From DTU072 sp050309775 (GTDB lineage Bacteria; Bacillota; Clostridia; Christensenellales; DTU072), in assembly GCA_050309775.1 (NCBI GenBank), contig JBNRMV010000001.1, forward strand, positions 114,589-178,588: a stretch of DNA of 64,000 nucleotides, given 5' to 3'. Both the position numbers and the translations under genes were made by a program. Below the pieces are notes generated by a model. The model had not been told where the DNA came from. It did not search any database and saw only the letters and a program-made list of their open reading frames with translations. Positions 17,776-25,836 of this stretch are shown in pieces; position 1 is the first letter of the stretch; every line of letters starts with the position of its first letter.

Positions 17776-18883
17776 TTTTACTTATGCGCAACCCGTAAAG
17801 ATTTATTTCGGCGCAGGCAAGCTCAATGAGTTGGGCGAAATTGCCGAAAAAAACGGCTACAAGCGAGGCGGTTTGATAGCCGACTCAATTTTTATTAAAA
17901 ACGGATTGGCGCAGTCCCTGAAAGAAAAAACACCATGCATTATAGGTGTTTTTTCTGAGTTTTCGCCAAACCCTATGCTGAATGAAGTGCTTGCCGCAGC
18001 GGCAAAGCTCAAAGAATGGCAAGTGGATTTTGTCGTAGCTTTGGGCGGAGGCAGCGCGCTGGATTTGGCGAAGTTTGCCGCGTCCATGGTCTATGCGCAG
18101 CATGACATAAGAGATTATTTTTTTGGAAAGAAAACATTTTCATCAGAACATTTGCCGCTTTTTGCCGTGCCTTCAACGGCAGGCACAGGCTCGGAAGTTA
18201 CCACAGTATCCGTATGTACCGACGACGACACCGGCATAAAGGCGCCGCTATTACATAAGAATTTTTTACCGGAAATAGCTATTGTAGATTCTCAACTGAC
18301 GCTGAGCGTGCCGCCTTTTGTGACAGCGCTGACGGGCATGGATGCCTTGTCGCATGCGCTGGAGGCTTTTTGGAGTATCAATCATCAGCCTATTTGCGAC
18401 TTGCTGGCAACTGCGGCTTGCAGGTTGATATTTGCCAATCTGGAAACAGCGTATGCAGACGGCAGAAACCCTACCGCAAGACACAACATGTCCTTGGCGG
18501 CTCTTTACGCCGGACTGGCTTTTTCCCAAACAAAGACGGCGGCTTGCCATGCTTGTTCCTATCCGCTTTCTTCAGATTACAACCTAGCGCACGGGGAAGC
18601 TTGCGCCTTTACTCTTGACAGCATAACCCGTTTGAATGCCGCTGCCGAAGGCGGTCGGGTGGAAAGGCTGGCAAAAGAAATAGGGATTGAGAACGCCGAC
18701 GCAATGGCGGACAAGATATACGCAATGAAAAAAGCTATGGGCTTGAGATGTACGCTTGCCGAATGCGGCATAGAGGACATTTCCGCTCTTAGTGAAAAGT
18801 GCGTTGCTCATCCGCTGATGAACAACAATCCCGTAAAAATAGACAAAAGTACCATGATAAAAATCTTTGAAAATTTGAGGTGA
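17768..18883 (+). CDS. Iron-containing alcohol dehydrogenase
   Basis: NAD(P)-dependent group III alcohol dehydrogenase, 371 residues from the ATG at 17768 behind GAGG. The nucleotide motif GGGSALDLAKF is near residue 93, and metal-binding histidines are in GMDALSHALEAFW, HACSYPLSSDYNLAHGEA and following. In this operon it would reduce an aldehyde formed during breakdown of the imported sugar, or oxidise the reverse. The substrate cannot be read from the sequence. An upstream ATG at 17753 lacks a suitable ribosome binding site. Confidence 0.93.
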   Translation: MDNFTYAQPVKIYFGAGKLNELGEIAEKNGYKRGGLIADSIFIKNGLAQSLKEKTPCIIGVFSEFSPNPMLNEVLAAAAKLKEWQVDFVVALGGGSALDLAKFAASMVYAQHDIRDYFFGKKTFSSEHLPLFAVPSTAGTGSEVTTVSVCTDDDTGIKAPLLHKNFLPEIAIVDSQLTLSVPPFVTALTGMDALSHALEAFWSINHQPICDLLATAACRLIFANLETAYADGRNPTARHNMSLAALYAGLAFSQTKTAACHACSYPLSSDYNLAHGEACAFTLDSITRLNAAAEGGRVERLAKEIGIENADAMADKIYAMKKAMGLRCTLAECGIEDISALSEKCVAHPLMNNNPVKIDKSTMIKIFENLR

Positions 18884-18884
18884 C

Positions 18885-19964
18885 ATGACTAATCAAGGGT
18901 CAAACAGCAAATCGCTGAGATGCAACAACAGGAGGGTTATCCTTTGGAAATTGTTCAACAACGGTCCGATGTCCAGAGTTGAGCTTGCCAAGGAGTGCCG
19001 TCTTACGGGTGCGGCTATCACAATCATAGTAAAAGAACTGCTTGAAAGCGGGAAAATTATTGAAAACGGGCAGAGGTTGCAACGCAACCACCAGGGCAGG
19101 AAAGAGGTATTGCTTGATTTGAACTATAACGAATACCTTGCCTGCAACATAAATATTGAACGGGACAACATTCATTTTTCTCTTTGCAGTCTGAAAGGCA
19201 TTGTCTTTAAATCCATAAAACCCACAAAAGAGATGATGGGCATAGAGTATTTACGCATAAACATTGAGCGTATAACAAGAGGCTATGAGCACAGGCTTGT
19301 AGGCATAGGCATAGGAGTGACGGGCGCCGTAGACGAACAGAGCGGCGAATTGGTTAATTCATACGGCTTGTTCCCTAACGGCTTGAACATTAAAGAAGAG
19401 CTGGGCAGATATTTTCAAGTGCCGATATATGTTGCCAACAATGTACGAGCGCAAGCAATGGCAATAATAAGTATGGACAACAGGAATTTCTTATACATAA
19501 AACACGGGCCGGGAGTAGGTTGCGCCATTGTCATAAATGGCAAGGTGCTGAACGGGCATACCAACAAAGCCGGAGAAATGTCCCAAGTGCGCATTTCCTG
19601 CGCTTCGGACAAGCTGGAAGACTATTTGAAGGAAGATGAGTTGCTGGCAAAAACGCACTTCAGCACCACAAAGGAACTGTATGCGGCATACAGGGTAAAC
19701 AAACAAGCAACGGAAGTGCTGGACGAGTGCATCTTAACTATGGCTTATTGTGTAATAAACATGAACAAGCTGATAGACCCCGAAAAAATTATTCTGGGCG
19801 GCGGATTTTTTTATAGCCAGTTGATATACGAAGAATTGTATAAAAAACTTTGTGAAATAGACTCAGAAGCCGCCGAAAAGGTTGAACTTTTGTCAGAGGA
19901 AGTCAACATAAAAAGCATTGCCAGCGCCAGACTGGTTTTTAACAAAGTATTCTTTGAAGCGTAA
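18885..19964 (+). CDS. ROK-family transcriptional repressor
   Basis: A 359-residue DNA-binding regulator of the NagC/XylR type. A winged helix-turn-helix lies at residues 17-65 (NNGPMSRVELAKECRLTGAAITIIVKELL is split by the turn), followed by a sugar-kinase-like ROK domain with IGIGVTGAVDEQSGE near 145 and VILGGGFF near 305. The usual zinc site CxCGxxGCxE is replaced by RISCASDKLEDYL, so metal binding is probably lost. Placed inside the operon, it most likely acts on the palindrome at 17268-17290 and responds to a pathway sugar. Confidence 0.92.
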   Translation: MTNQGSNSKSLRCNNRRVILWKLFNNGPMSRVELAKECRLTGAAITIIVKELLESGKIIENGQRLQRNHQGRKEVLLDLNYNEYLACNINIERDNIHFSLCSLKGIVFKSIKPTKEMMGIEYLRINIERITRGYEHRLVGIGIGVTGAVDEQSGELVNSYGLFPNGLNIKEELGRYFQVPIYVANNVRAQAMAIISMDNRNFLYIKHGPGVGCAIVINGKVLNGHTNKAGEMSQVRISCASDKLEDYLKEDELLAKTHFSTTKELYAAYRVNKQATEVLDECILTMAYCVINMNKLIDPEKIILGGGFFYSQLIYEELYKKLCEIDSEAAEKVELLSEEVNIKSIASARLVFNKVFFEA

Positions 19965-19974
19965 GGAGGACTAC

Positions 19975-21462
19975 ATGCGCCAAGACAAAAAGATTTATCA
20001 GGACCCAAAACTGTTTACCGAAAAGGTAGCGCTGAAAGAGAAAATGATATTTGCTTCAGCCGATTTGTACGGCGGCGGCGCCCCCTCTCTTGTCAATACG
20101 CTGTATTTTGCTTTTTTGGTAGCTATGGGCGTAGGTACGGTTTGGGCGGGAGTAATTGTCGCAGTCGCAAAGATATGGGACGCTGTTACCGACCCGTTCA
20201 TGGGCGTCATAAGCGACAACACCCGTTCAAAGTGGGGCAGGCGCAGGCCATACATATTATTTGGCGGAATGCTGATTATTGCCAGCTTTGCGCTGTTGTT
20301 TTTGCCTATGCAATCGGTCAGCTCAAAAGCGCTGAAAGTTACCGTATATATGGCGGCATATCTCTTTTATAATACGCTGTCAACAGTCATAAATGTCAGC
20401 TATTCGAGTTTTTCGACAGAGCTTGCCAACAATCCCAAAGAGACGACGCAGGTCAACACGCTGCGCCTTATATTCTCCATGTGTTCGGGCGGCATAGCCG
20501 CAATAGGCGGCACTTTACTGCTTGATAAACTGCTTACGGGAGCCATTTCCATAAACACATTGTACTTTATAGTGGTATTCGGATTCGGCGCGCTGTACAC
20601 TGTGCCTTGCGTACTTACAGGTCTTTTCACCAAAGAAAGAGTAAGACTGCCTGAAACCAAGTCAACTTTCACATTCAAGACTTTCATTACGCCGCTGAAA
20701 GTTAAGGCATTCATTTATTTGCTTTGCGGCTATCTCTTTGCTTATGTGTGCATGGATTTGCTCAGCACAAATATAGTTTATTTTGCAAACTACGCTTTGG
20801 ATGTGGAGGTAGGCGGCACCGTTATACTAGGCACAGTCATGGTCATTACTTTCTTCACATTGCCGCTGTATTACCTTATGATGCAAAAAGGCGTTGCCAA
20901 GCCATTTATTTTTAGGGTGGGTATACCCGTCTATATCATAGGAATTGTCTTGCTGACCATGGTACCGCTTAACAACCTGCCGCTGGTGTTATTCTTTTGC
21001 TTTCTCATAGGCATAGGCATGGCTGGCTCACAACTTATGCCATGGATAATATTCCCCGACATCATCGACATAGCCGAATTAAAACTCGGCAACAGACCTA
21101 CGGGCAGTTTCAGCGGAGTTATGACTTTTACAAAAAAATCCACATCGGCGATAGCCATACTCTTATCCGGCATTGTGCTGAAACTTGTCGGGTTCAATGA
21201 GCCTAAGGCAGACCCGACAACGGGAAAAATAAATTATGAGGACTTTGTACAGACCGATATCGCCGTATGGGGCATAAAGTTGCTCATTATGGTTTCGGTA
21301 GTAATATTCATGGGACTGGCGTTCTTTGCCATGCGCAGGCTCAAACTAAACAACGCAATAAGCGAAAAGGTAAGATATCTCATAGAAAAGAGAAATCGCG
21401 GAGAGGAATACGACGAACAGGACAAAAAAGATTTTGCGCAAATAGAGAAAGACTTTTTTTAA
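19975..21462 (+). CDS. GPH-family (MelB/YihO-type) sugar:cation symporter
   Basis: A 495-residue inner-membrane transporter with about 12 helices. The motif GVISDNTRSKWGRRRPYI after the second helix is diagnostic of the glycoside-pentoside-hexuronide family. The start is ATG 19975 behind AAGGAGGA; the longer reading back into the ROK gene is not supported. It is likely the importer for the glycoside processed by the adjacent GH31 enzyme, as YihO/YihP are for sulfoquinovose compounds in Escherichia coli. Confidence 0.93.
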   Translation: MRQDKKIYQDPKLFTEKVALKEKMIFASADLYGGGAPSLVNTLYFAFLVAMGVGTVWAGVIVAVAKIWDAVTDPFMGVISDNTRSKWGRRRPYILFGGMLIIASFALLFLPMQSVSSKALKVTVYMAAYLFYNTLSTVINVSYSSFSTELANNPKETTQVNTLRLIFSMCSGGIAAIGGTLLLDKLLTGAISINTLYFIVVFGFGALYTVPCVLTGLFTKERVRLPETKSTFTFKTFITPLKVKAFIYLLCGYLFAYVCMDLLSTNIVYFANYALDVEVGGTVILGTVMVITFFTLPLYYLMMQKGVAKPFIFRVGIPVYIIGIVLLTMVPLNNLPLVLFFCFLIGIGMAGSQLMPWIIFPDIIDIAELKLGNRPTGSFSGVMTFTKKSTSAIAILLSGIVLKLVGFNEPKADPTTGKINYEDFVQTDIAVWGIKLLIMVSVVIFMGLAFFAMRRLKLNNAISEKVRYLIEKRNRGEEYDEQDKKDFAQIEKDFF

Positions 21463-21473
21463 TGAGGTCATAA

Positions 21474-22787
21474 ATGAAAAAACATATAAGACTGGGCGTA
21501 GTGTGCCTGGCAAGAAAGACCTTTGATTTTGAGGCGGCGGCGCAGCTGTATGATATTATTTTGCAAAATCTGCAAACGCTTGAAAATGTCACCGTTTGCG
21601 CTGTAAAACAGCTTGTAATTGAGGTCTGCGACGCCGAGAAAGCCGCATCGGAACTGTATGACAGCAAAGTTGACGGCATAGCCGTAATCAGCGGAACTTT
21701 CCACCTTGGGCATCTTGCGTTGGAAATAAAAAAGAGAGTAGACAAGCCGCTTTTGCTATGGGGTTTGCCAGAATTACCCTATGACGGCGGCAAAATAAGG
21801 CTGAATTCAGTTTGCGGCGTAAACCTCAACGCGTCCAATCTCGTAAAGGGCGGCATAAACGACTTTACCTATACCATAAGCTCTGAAATTGACGAAAACT
21901 GGTTGGACGCTGTACGCATGACGGCGGCATTAAAAAATGCCAAGGTGGGTATTCTAGGCTATCGCGCGCACGGGTTTTTTAATCTTGACATTGACGAACC
22001 GGCGCTTTACAAAAAGTTCGGCATACTTATAGACCATTTTGAGTTGGAGCAGGTCTGGAACTACAAATTTGACGAAAAAGACAGGACTACCTATGCCGAA
22101 ATTATGAAACAGCGCTTTGATGCCTCCGAGATAACGGACAAACAAGCTGCGTTGGTGGCGGATTTGGCAGCCAAACTCAAAGCCTTTGTCCAAGACAATC
22201 GTCTGAACGCGCTGGCAATCAGATGCTGGCCGGAATTTGCCGCAGGCTTTGGAGTGGCGCCTTGCGCGGCTATGAGTTTGCTGCAAAGTCAGGATATTGT
22301 ACTGGCATGCGAGGGGGATATTGACTGCGCGTTGACTATGCTTTGTCATCAGGCGGCAGGCGCAGAAACGCCTTTTATGGCAGACCTGTCGCAAGTAAAC
22401 TTAGCAGAGGATTTTGCGCTTATGTGGCATTGCGGAGTGGCGGCGGTCAACCTTTGCGACAAACAATGCGCTGCGACGCTGGACACTTATTTTGCCGGGG
22501 GCAAAGGAGTGACAGCCGGCTTTGTCATGAGAAGCGGCGCAATAAACATGGCGCGGTTGGACAGCATAAACGGACGGTATAGACTGTTCCAAGAAAAAGG
22601 TCAAGCCGTGCCTATGAAAAAACTGTTGACGGGAACATATGCCAAGGTCAGTTTTGACAAGCCCATGAAAGAGGTGCTGGACAAGGTGGTCTACAACGGC
22701 GTTGCGCATCATGTTTCTATGGTCTATGGCGACTATACCCGAGCCATGCAGATATTTGCCAGACTGAACGGAATAGAGATGTTGTAG
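21474..22787 (+). CDS. L-fucose/L-arabinose isomerase-like protein
   Basis: A 437-residue protein with the overall pattern of the fucose/arabinose isomerase superfamily: an N-terminal flavodoxin-like region with VDGIAVISGTFHLGH near 75, a middle region RCWPEFAAGFGVAPCAAMSLL near 252, a substrate/metal region CEGDIDCALTMLCHQ near 280, and a C-terminal barrel part with VAHHVSMVYGD. Glu and Asp in the CEGD block and the late His are likely metal ligands. It should interconvert an aldose and ketose in this operon. As I recall, isomerases of this superfamily act on sulfoquinovose in some Firmicutes, but the substrate here is open. Confidence 0.8.
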   Translation: MKKHIRLGVVCLARKTFDFEAAAQLYDIILQNLQTLENVTVCAVKQLVIEVCDAEKAASELYDSKVDGIAVISGTFHLGHLALEIKKRVDKPLLLWGLPELPYDGGKIRLNSVCGVNLNASNLVKGGINDFTYTISSEIDENWLDAVRMTAALKNAKVGILGYRAHGFFNLDIDEPALYKKFGILIDHFELEQVWNYKFDEKDRTTYAEIMKQRFDASEITDKQAALVADLAAKLKAFVQDNRLNALAIRCWPEFAAGFGVAPCAAMSLLQSQDIVLACEGDIDCALTMLCHQAAGAETPFMADLSQVNLAEDFALMWHCGVAAVNLCDKQCAATLDTYFAGGKGVTAGFVMRSGAINMARLDSINGRYRLFQEKGQAVPMKKLLTGTYAKVSFDKPMKEVLDKVVYNGVAHHVSMVYGDYTRAMQIFARLNGIEML

Positions 22788-22810
22788 AAAAAGCGTTGAA
22801 AAGGAAAGAA

Positions 22811-24793
22811 ATGATGGAACTCATTGACATAAACGGACAGGCGATATTGAAATTCAAAGGCAGGAAGGTGTTTTCGCACAGCGCCGATGCCCCCTTTGTT
22901 ACCGTTGCCAAAGGCAGAGTAAAATTCAAGAGCAGCCACGGCAGTTTTTCCGTTAAAAAGCAAAAAAGACAACTCATTGCGCTGCCTGAATACAAGGTCT
23001 TGACAGACTGTCTTGAAATCTTTGGGGAGGGCGCAAGCGTAAGGCTTGAATTCTCCGAAAAGAACGGCATGCTTTATGCCAAAATCAGCGCCGGCGGAGC
23101 CATTGACAGCATATCATTTTGCTTTGACAGCAACAAGGACGAAATGTTCTTTGGCGGCGGCGAGCAGTACAGAAAACTCAATCTGAAAGGCGAAATAGTT
23201 ACAAACTTTGTGTCGGAACACATAAAGGTCATGCCTATTGCCGAAAAGACGATTTTTCGCAAATTCAAAAAATACCGTGTGAGAAATCACAGCGAAATAA
23301 CCACTTACAGCCCTATGTCGACCTTTGTTTCAAGTGAAAAATATGCTTTGCGTTTTGACACAGACGGTTATGGAGAACAGGACTTTACACAAAATGATAA
23401 ATCGGTATTTACCTATTGGGGCATACCCGAGGGGTTTTGTTATGTCGCAGAGGACAGTTTCAAGGATATTTCAAAAAAGCTGGCTATGGACATTGCAGCA
23501 AACCCGTTTTTGCCGGACTGGGCTTATGAGGGTATGATTCTGGGTGTGCAAGGCGGCATTGATACGGTAAAAAAGAAAGCGTATTACATGCTGGGTCAGG
23601 GCGCAAAGGTCGTTGGCGTTTGGTGTCAGGACTGGTCTGGCAAGAAAGTCACAGCCGCCGGTAGTCAGGTTTATTGGAACTGGCAAGCTGACGAAACCAT
23701 GTATGCCGCTTTGAAAGAAGAAATTGCCGAATTGAAAAGCAAGGGAGTGCGCTTTCTTGCTTACATAAATCCATATTTGATAGTAAACGGCAAATTGTAC
23801 AACGAATGCAAAGAAAAGGGTTATCTTATTAAGAACGCTGACGGCGGTATATACCACATAACAAGCACGACTTTTGCCGCCGGTATGATGGACCTAACAA
23901 ATCCGGGAATGGTAAAGTATCTGAAAGATACCATAATAAAAAAGAACATGCTGGAACTAGGGATTGACGGATATATGGCTGACTTCGGCGAATATTTGCC
24001 GACAGACAGCGTACTGTATGACGGCGACGCAACCAAGCTGCACAACAAATGGCCGGTGCTTTGGGCAAAAATAAATCGTCAGGCTATAGCGGAGAGCGGC
24101 AGAGAAAAGGAAATTTTCTTTTTTACCCGTTCGGGATACAACGGCGCGCAAAAATATACCACTATTATGTGGAACGGCGACCAGCACACTGACTTTACCC
24201 AAGACTACGGAATGCCTTGCATAATTCCTGCATCAATAAACCTCGGTATGTCGGGGTTGACGGCAGTTCACAGCGATATCGGCGGTTTTATCTCTTTTCG
24301 CAATCTGAAAAGGGATGTCGAACTATATGTCCGCTGGTTGGAACTTTGCACATTCAGTCCGCTTTTGAGAGGGCATGAAAGCATAAGACCGCAGGCAAAT
24401 GTGCAGTATGACCACCCGGAAGTTGTGCCGTATGCCGTGACATTCTCCACCCTTCATAAAAAACTTGCTCCGTACATAAAGCATTGCATGGCGGAGGCAA
24501 AAGGGGGGCTACCCGTAATGCGCGCGCCTTTTTATGAATACAATGACATGTCGCTTTATAAAGAAGACTATGTTTACATGTTGGGCAGCGAGCTTTTTGT
24601 GGCGCCCGTTATCACTCCAAATACATATGAAAGACAGGTGTTTGTGCCAGAAGGAGAATGGATACATCTCCTTAGCGGCAAACTGTACAAAGGCGGGCAA
24701 CAGACCATATCCGCACCGTTGGGCACGCCGGCGGTGTTATACAAGAAAGACAGCAGTTTTGCGGCGCTGTTTGAAAGCTGCAAATCAGACTAA
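22811..24793 (+). CDS. Glycoside hydrolase family 31, YihQ (sulfoquinovosidase) clade
   Basis: 660 residues from ATG 22811 behind AAGGA. Alignment from memory to E. coli YihQ is close throughout: nucleophile Asp391 in MADFGEYLPTD, acid/base Asp457 in WNGDQHTDF, and the clade motifs LGVQGG (Gln247), WCQDWSG (Gln273) and YWNW (Trp289). Of the sulfonate-binding residues, Arg301 of YihQ is Gln286 here and Tyr508 is Phe493, while Trp304 is kept. The enzyme is therefore an alpha-glycosidase of this clade with an altered acid pocket and may not act on sulfoquinovosides. No signal peptide, so it works on imported substrate. Confidence 0.9.
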   Translation: MMELIDINGQAILKFKGRKVFSHSADAPFVTVAKGRVKFKSSHGSFSVKKQKRQLIALPEYKVLTDCLEIFGEGASVRLEFSEKNGMLYAKISAGGAIDSISFCFDSNKDEMFFGGGEQYRKLNLKGEIVTNFVSEHIKVMPIAEKTIFRKFKKYRVRNHSEITTYSPMSTFVSSEKYALRFDTDGYGEQDFTQNDKSVFTYWGIPEGFCYVAEDSFKDISKKLAMDIAANPFLPDWAYEGMILGVQGGIDTVKKKAYYMLGQGAKVVGVWCQDWSGKKVTAAGSQVYWNWQADETMYAALKEEIAELKSKGVRFLAYINPYLIVNGKLYNECKEKGYLIKNADGGIYHITSTTFAAGMMDLTNPGMVKYLKDTIIKKNMLELGIDGYMADFGEYLPTDSVLYDGDATKLHNKWPVLWAKINRQAIAESGREKEIFFFTRSGYNGAQKYTTIMWNGDQHTDFTQDYGMPCIIPASINLGMSGLTAVHSDIGGFISFRNLKRDVELYVRWLELCTFSPLLRGHESIRPQANVQYDHPEVVPYAVTFSTLHKKLAPYIKHCMAEAKGGLPVMRAPFYEYNDMSLYKEDYVYMLGSELFVAPVITPNTYERQVFVPEGEWIHLLSGKLYKGGQQTISAPLGTPAVLYKKDSSFAALFESCKSD

Positions 24794-24803
24794 CGGAGGA
24801 CAT

Positions 24804-25703
24804 ATGAAAGAACTTAGACTGCCGTCATGGGACGGCAAAGAGATTTTTTGCTCATTGTGGGATGAAGTCGAAAACCCAAAAGGCGTTGTGCAGATTTCGC
24901 ACGGCATGAGCGAGTATGCCGGCAGATATGACCGATTTGCCAGATTTCTGAATGACAACGGTTATATTGTCTTTGCAGATGACCACAGAGCGCACGGCAG
25001 GACAGAAACCGACCAAAACCGCGGACATGACAAGGGTTTTATTTTTAGCAACACGCTGAAAGATTTGGTATTTATACATAATTATCTCAAAGAAAAATAT
25101 AACTTGCCTCAGGTGCTGGTGGGGCACAGTTACGGCAGTTTTTTGGCGCAGGCGTTTTTCCTTGAAGATACTGATGCAAAAGGCGTGGCACTTCTTGGCT
25201 CCGCATATATTCCCAATGCGTTGGTAGGCGTCGGTGTTGCCATAATGTCGCCCATACAGTTGCTTTTCGGCAGTTGCCGCCCGAAGATTTTTATAAAAGC
25301 CACAGATGCGCTTTTCCGCTACAAAGGCGACAACGGTCCCAGCCAATGGGTGACTAGCGACAAACAAAGCCGTAAGGAATTCTTAGAGGACAAATATTGC
25401 GGTATCAACATGAGCATAAATTTTGTGTTTTCTATGATGAGGGGAATTTATATTACCAATAAGAATATAAAAAAACTCAACCCCGACAGAAAGCTGGGCA
25501 TATTTTCAGGCGACGGCGATCCGATAGGCGGCAAAGGAACCAAAGTTAAGGCGCTTATGAACCGCTATAAAAAGTACGGCGTCAAGGACATTACTTACCG
25601 CTTGTATGAAGGAGTGCGCCACGAAGTGCTGAACGAAACCATTTTTGAACAAACACAGCAAGATGTTTTGGCATTCATTGAACATTGCATAAACGATAAA
25701 TAA
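24804..25703 (+). CDS. Alpha/beta hydrolase, monoglyceride-lipase-like
   Basis: A 300-residue cytosolic serine hydrolase from ATG 24804 behind GGAGGA; the longer in-frame reading overlaps GH31 and is not real. It shows the Hydrolase_4 pattern: QISHGMSEYAGRYDRFARFL near 35, nucleophile elbow GHSYGS near 112, an acid around FSGDGDPIG, and catalytic His in GVRHEVLNE near 273. As last gene of the operon it could remove acyl groups from a glycerolipid-derived glycoside before GH31 acts. This is an inference from position. Confidence 0.88.
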   Translation: MKELRLPSWDGKEIFCSLWDEVENPKGVVQISHGMSEYAGRYDRFARFLNDNGYIVFADDHRAHGRTETDQNRGHDKGFIFSNTLKDLVFIHNYLKEKYNLPQVLVGHSYGSFLAQAFFLEDTDAKGVALLGSAYIPNALVGVGVAIMSPIQLLFGSCRPKIFIKATDALFRYKGDNGPSQWVTSDKQSRKEFLEDKYCGINMSINFVFSMMRGIYITNKNIKKLNPDRKLGIFSGDGDPIGGKGTKVKALMNRYKKYGVKDITYRLYEGVRHEVLNETIFEQTQQDVLAFIEHCINDK

Positions 25704-25744
25704 AAACAAGCTGCAACAAAACATAAAATTCAAGCAACCAAAAC

Positions 25745-25774
25745 AAAAGAACGGTAGAAAACCCGTTCTTTTTT
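25745..25774. terminator. Bidirectional terminator between convergent operons
   Basis: A 10-bp stem, AAAAGAACGG (25745-25754) with CCGTTCTTTT (25763-25772), closes an 8-base loop. A T run on the plus side and T-rich sequence on the minus side allow it to end both the carbohydrate operon and the DUF2207 gene. Confidence 0.85.
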
Positions 25775-25836
25775 GTTGCATATGTTACAGAATTTTTTGT
25801 AGCCATGTTACAGAATGGTTTTTAGCGGCTACAAAA

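Noticed and set aside
22811..24793. Calling GH31 a sulfoquinovosidase outright
   Set aside because: Two of the three sulfonate-binding residues known from YihQ are replaced, so only the clade, not the activity, can be stated.
24534..24803. N-terminal extension of the alpha/beta hydrolase overlapping GH31
   Set aside because: The extension is out-of-frame GH31 sequence; GGAGGA and ATG 24804 mark the true start.
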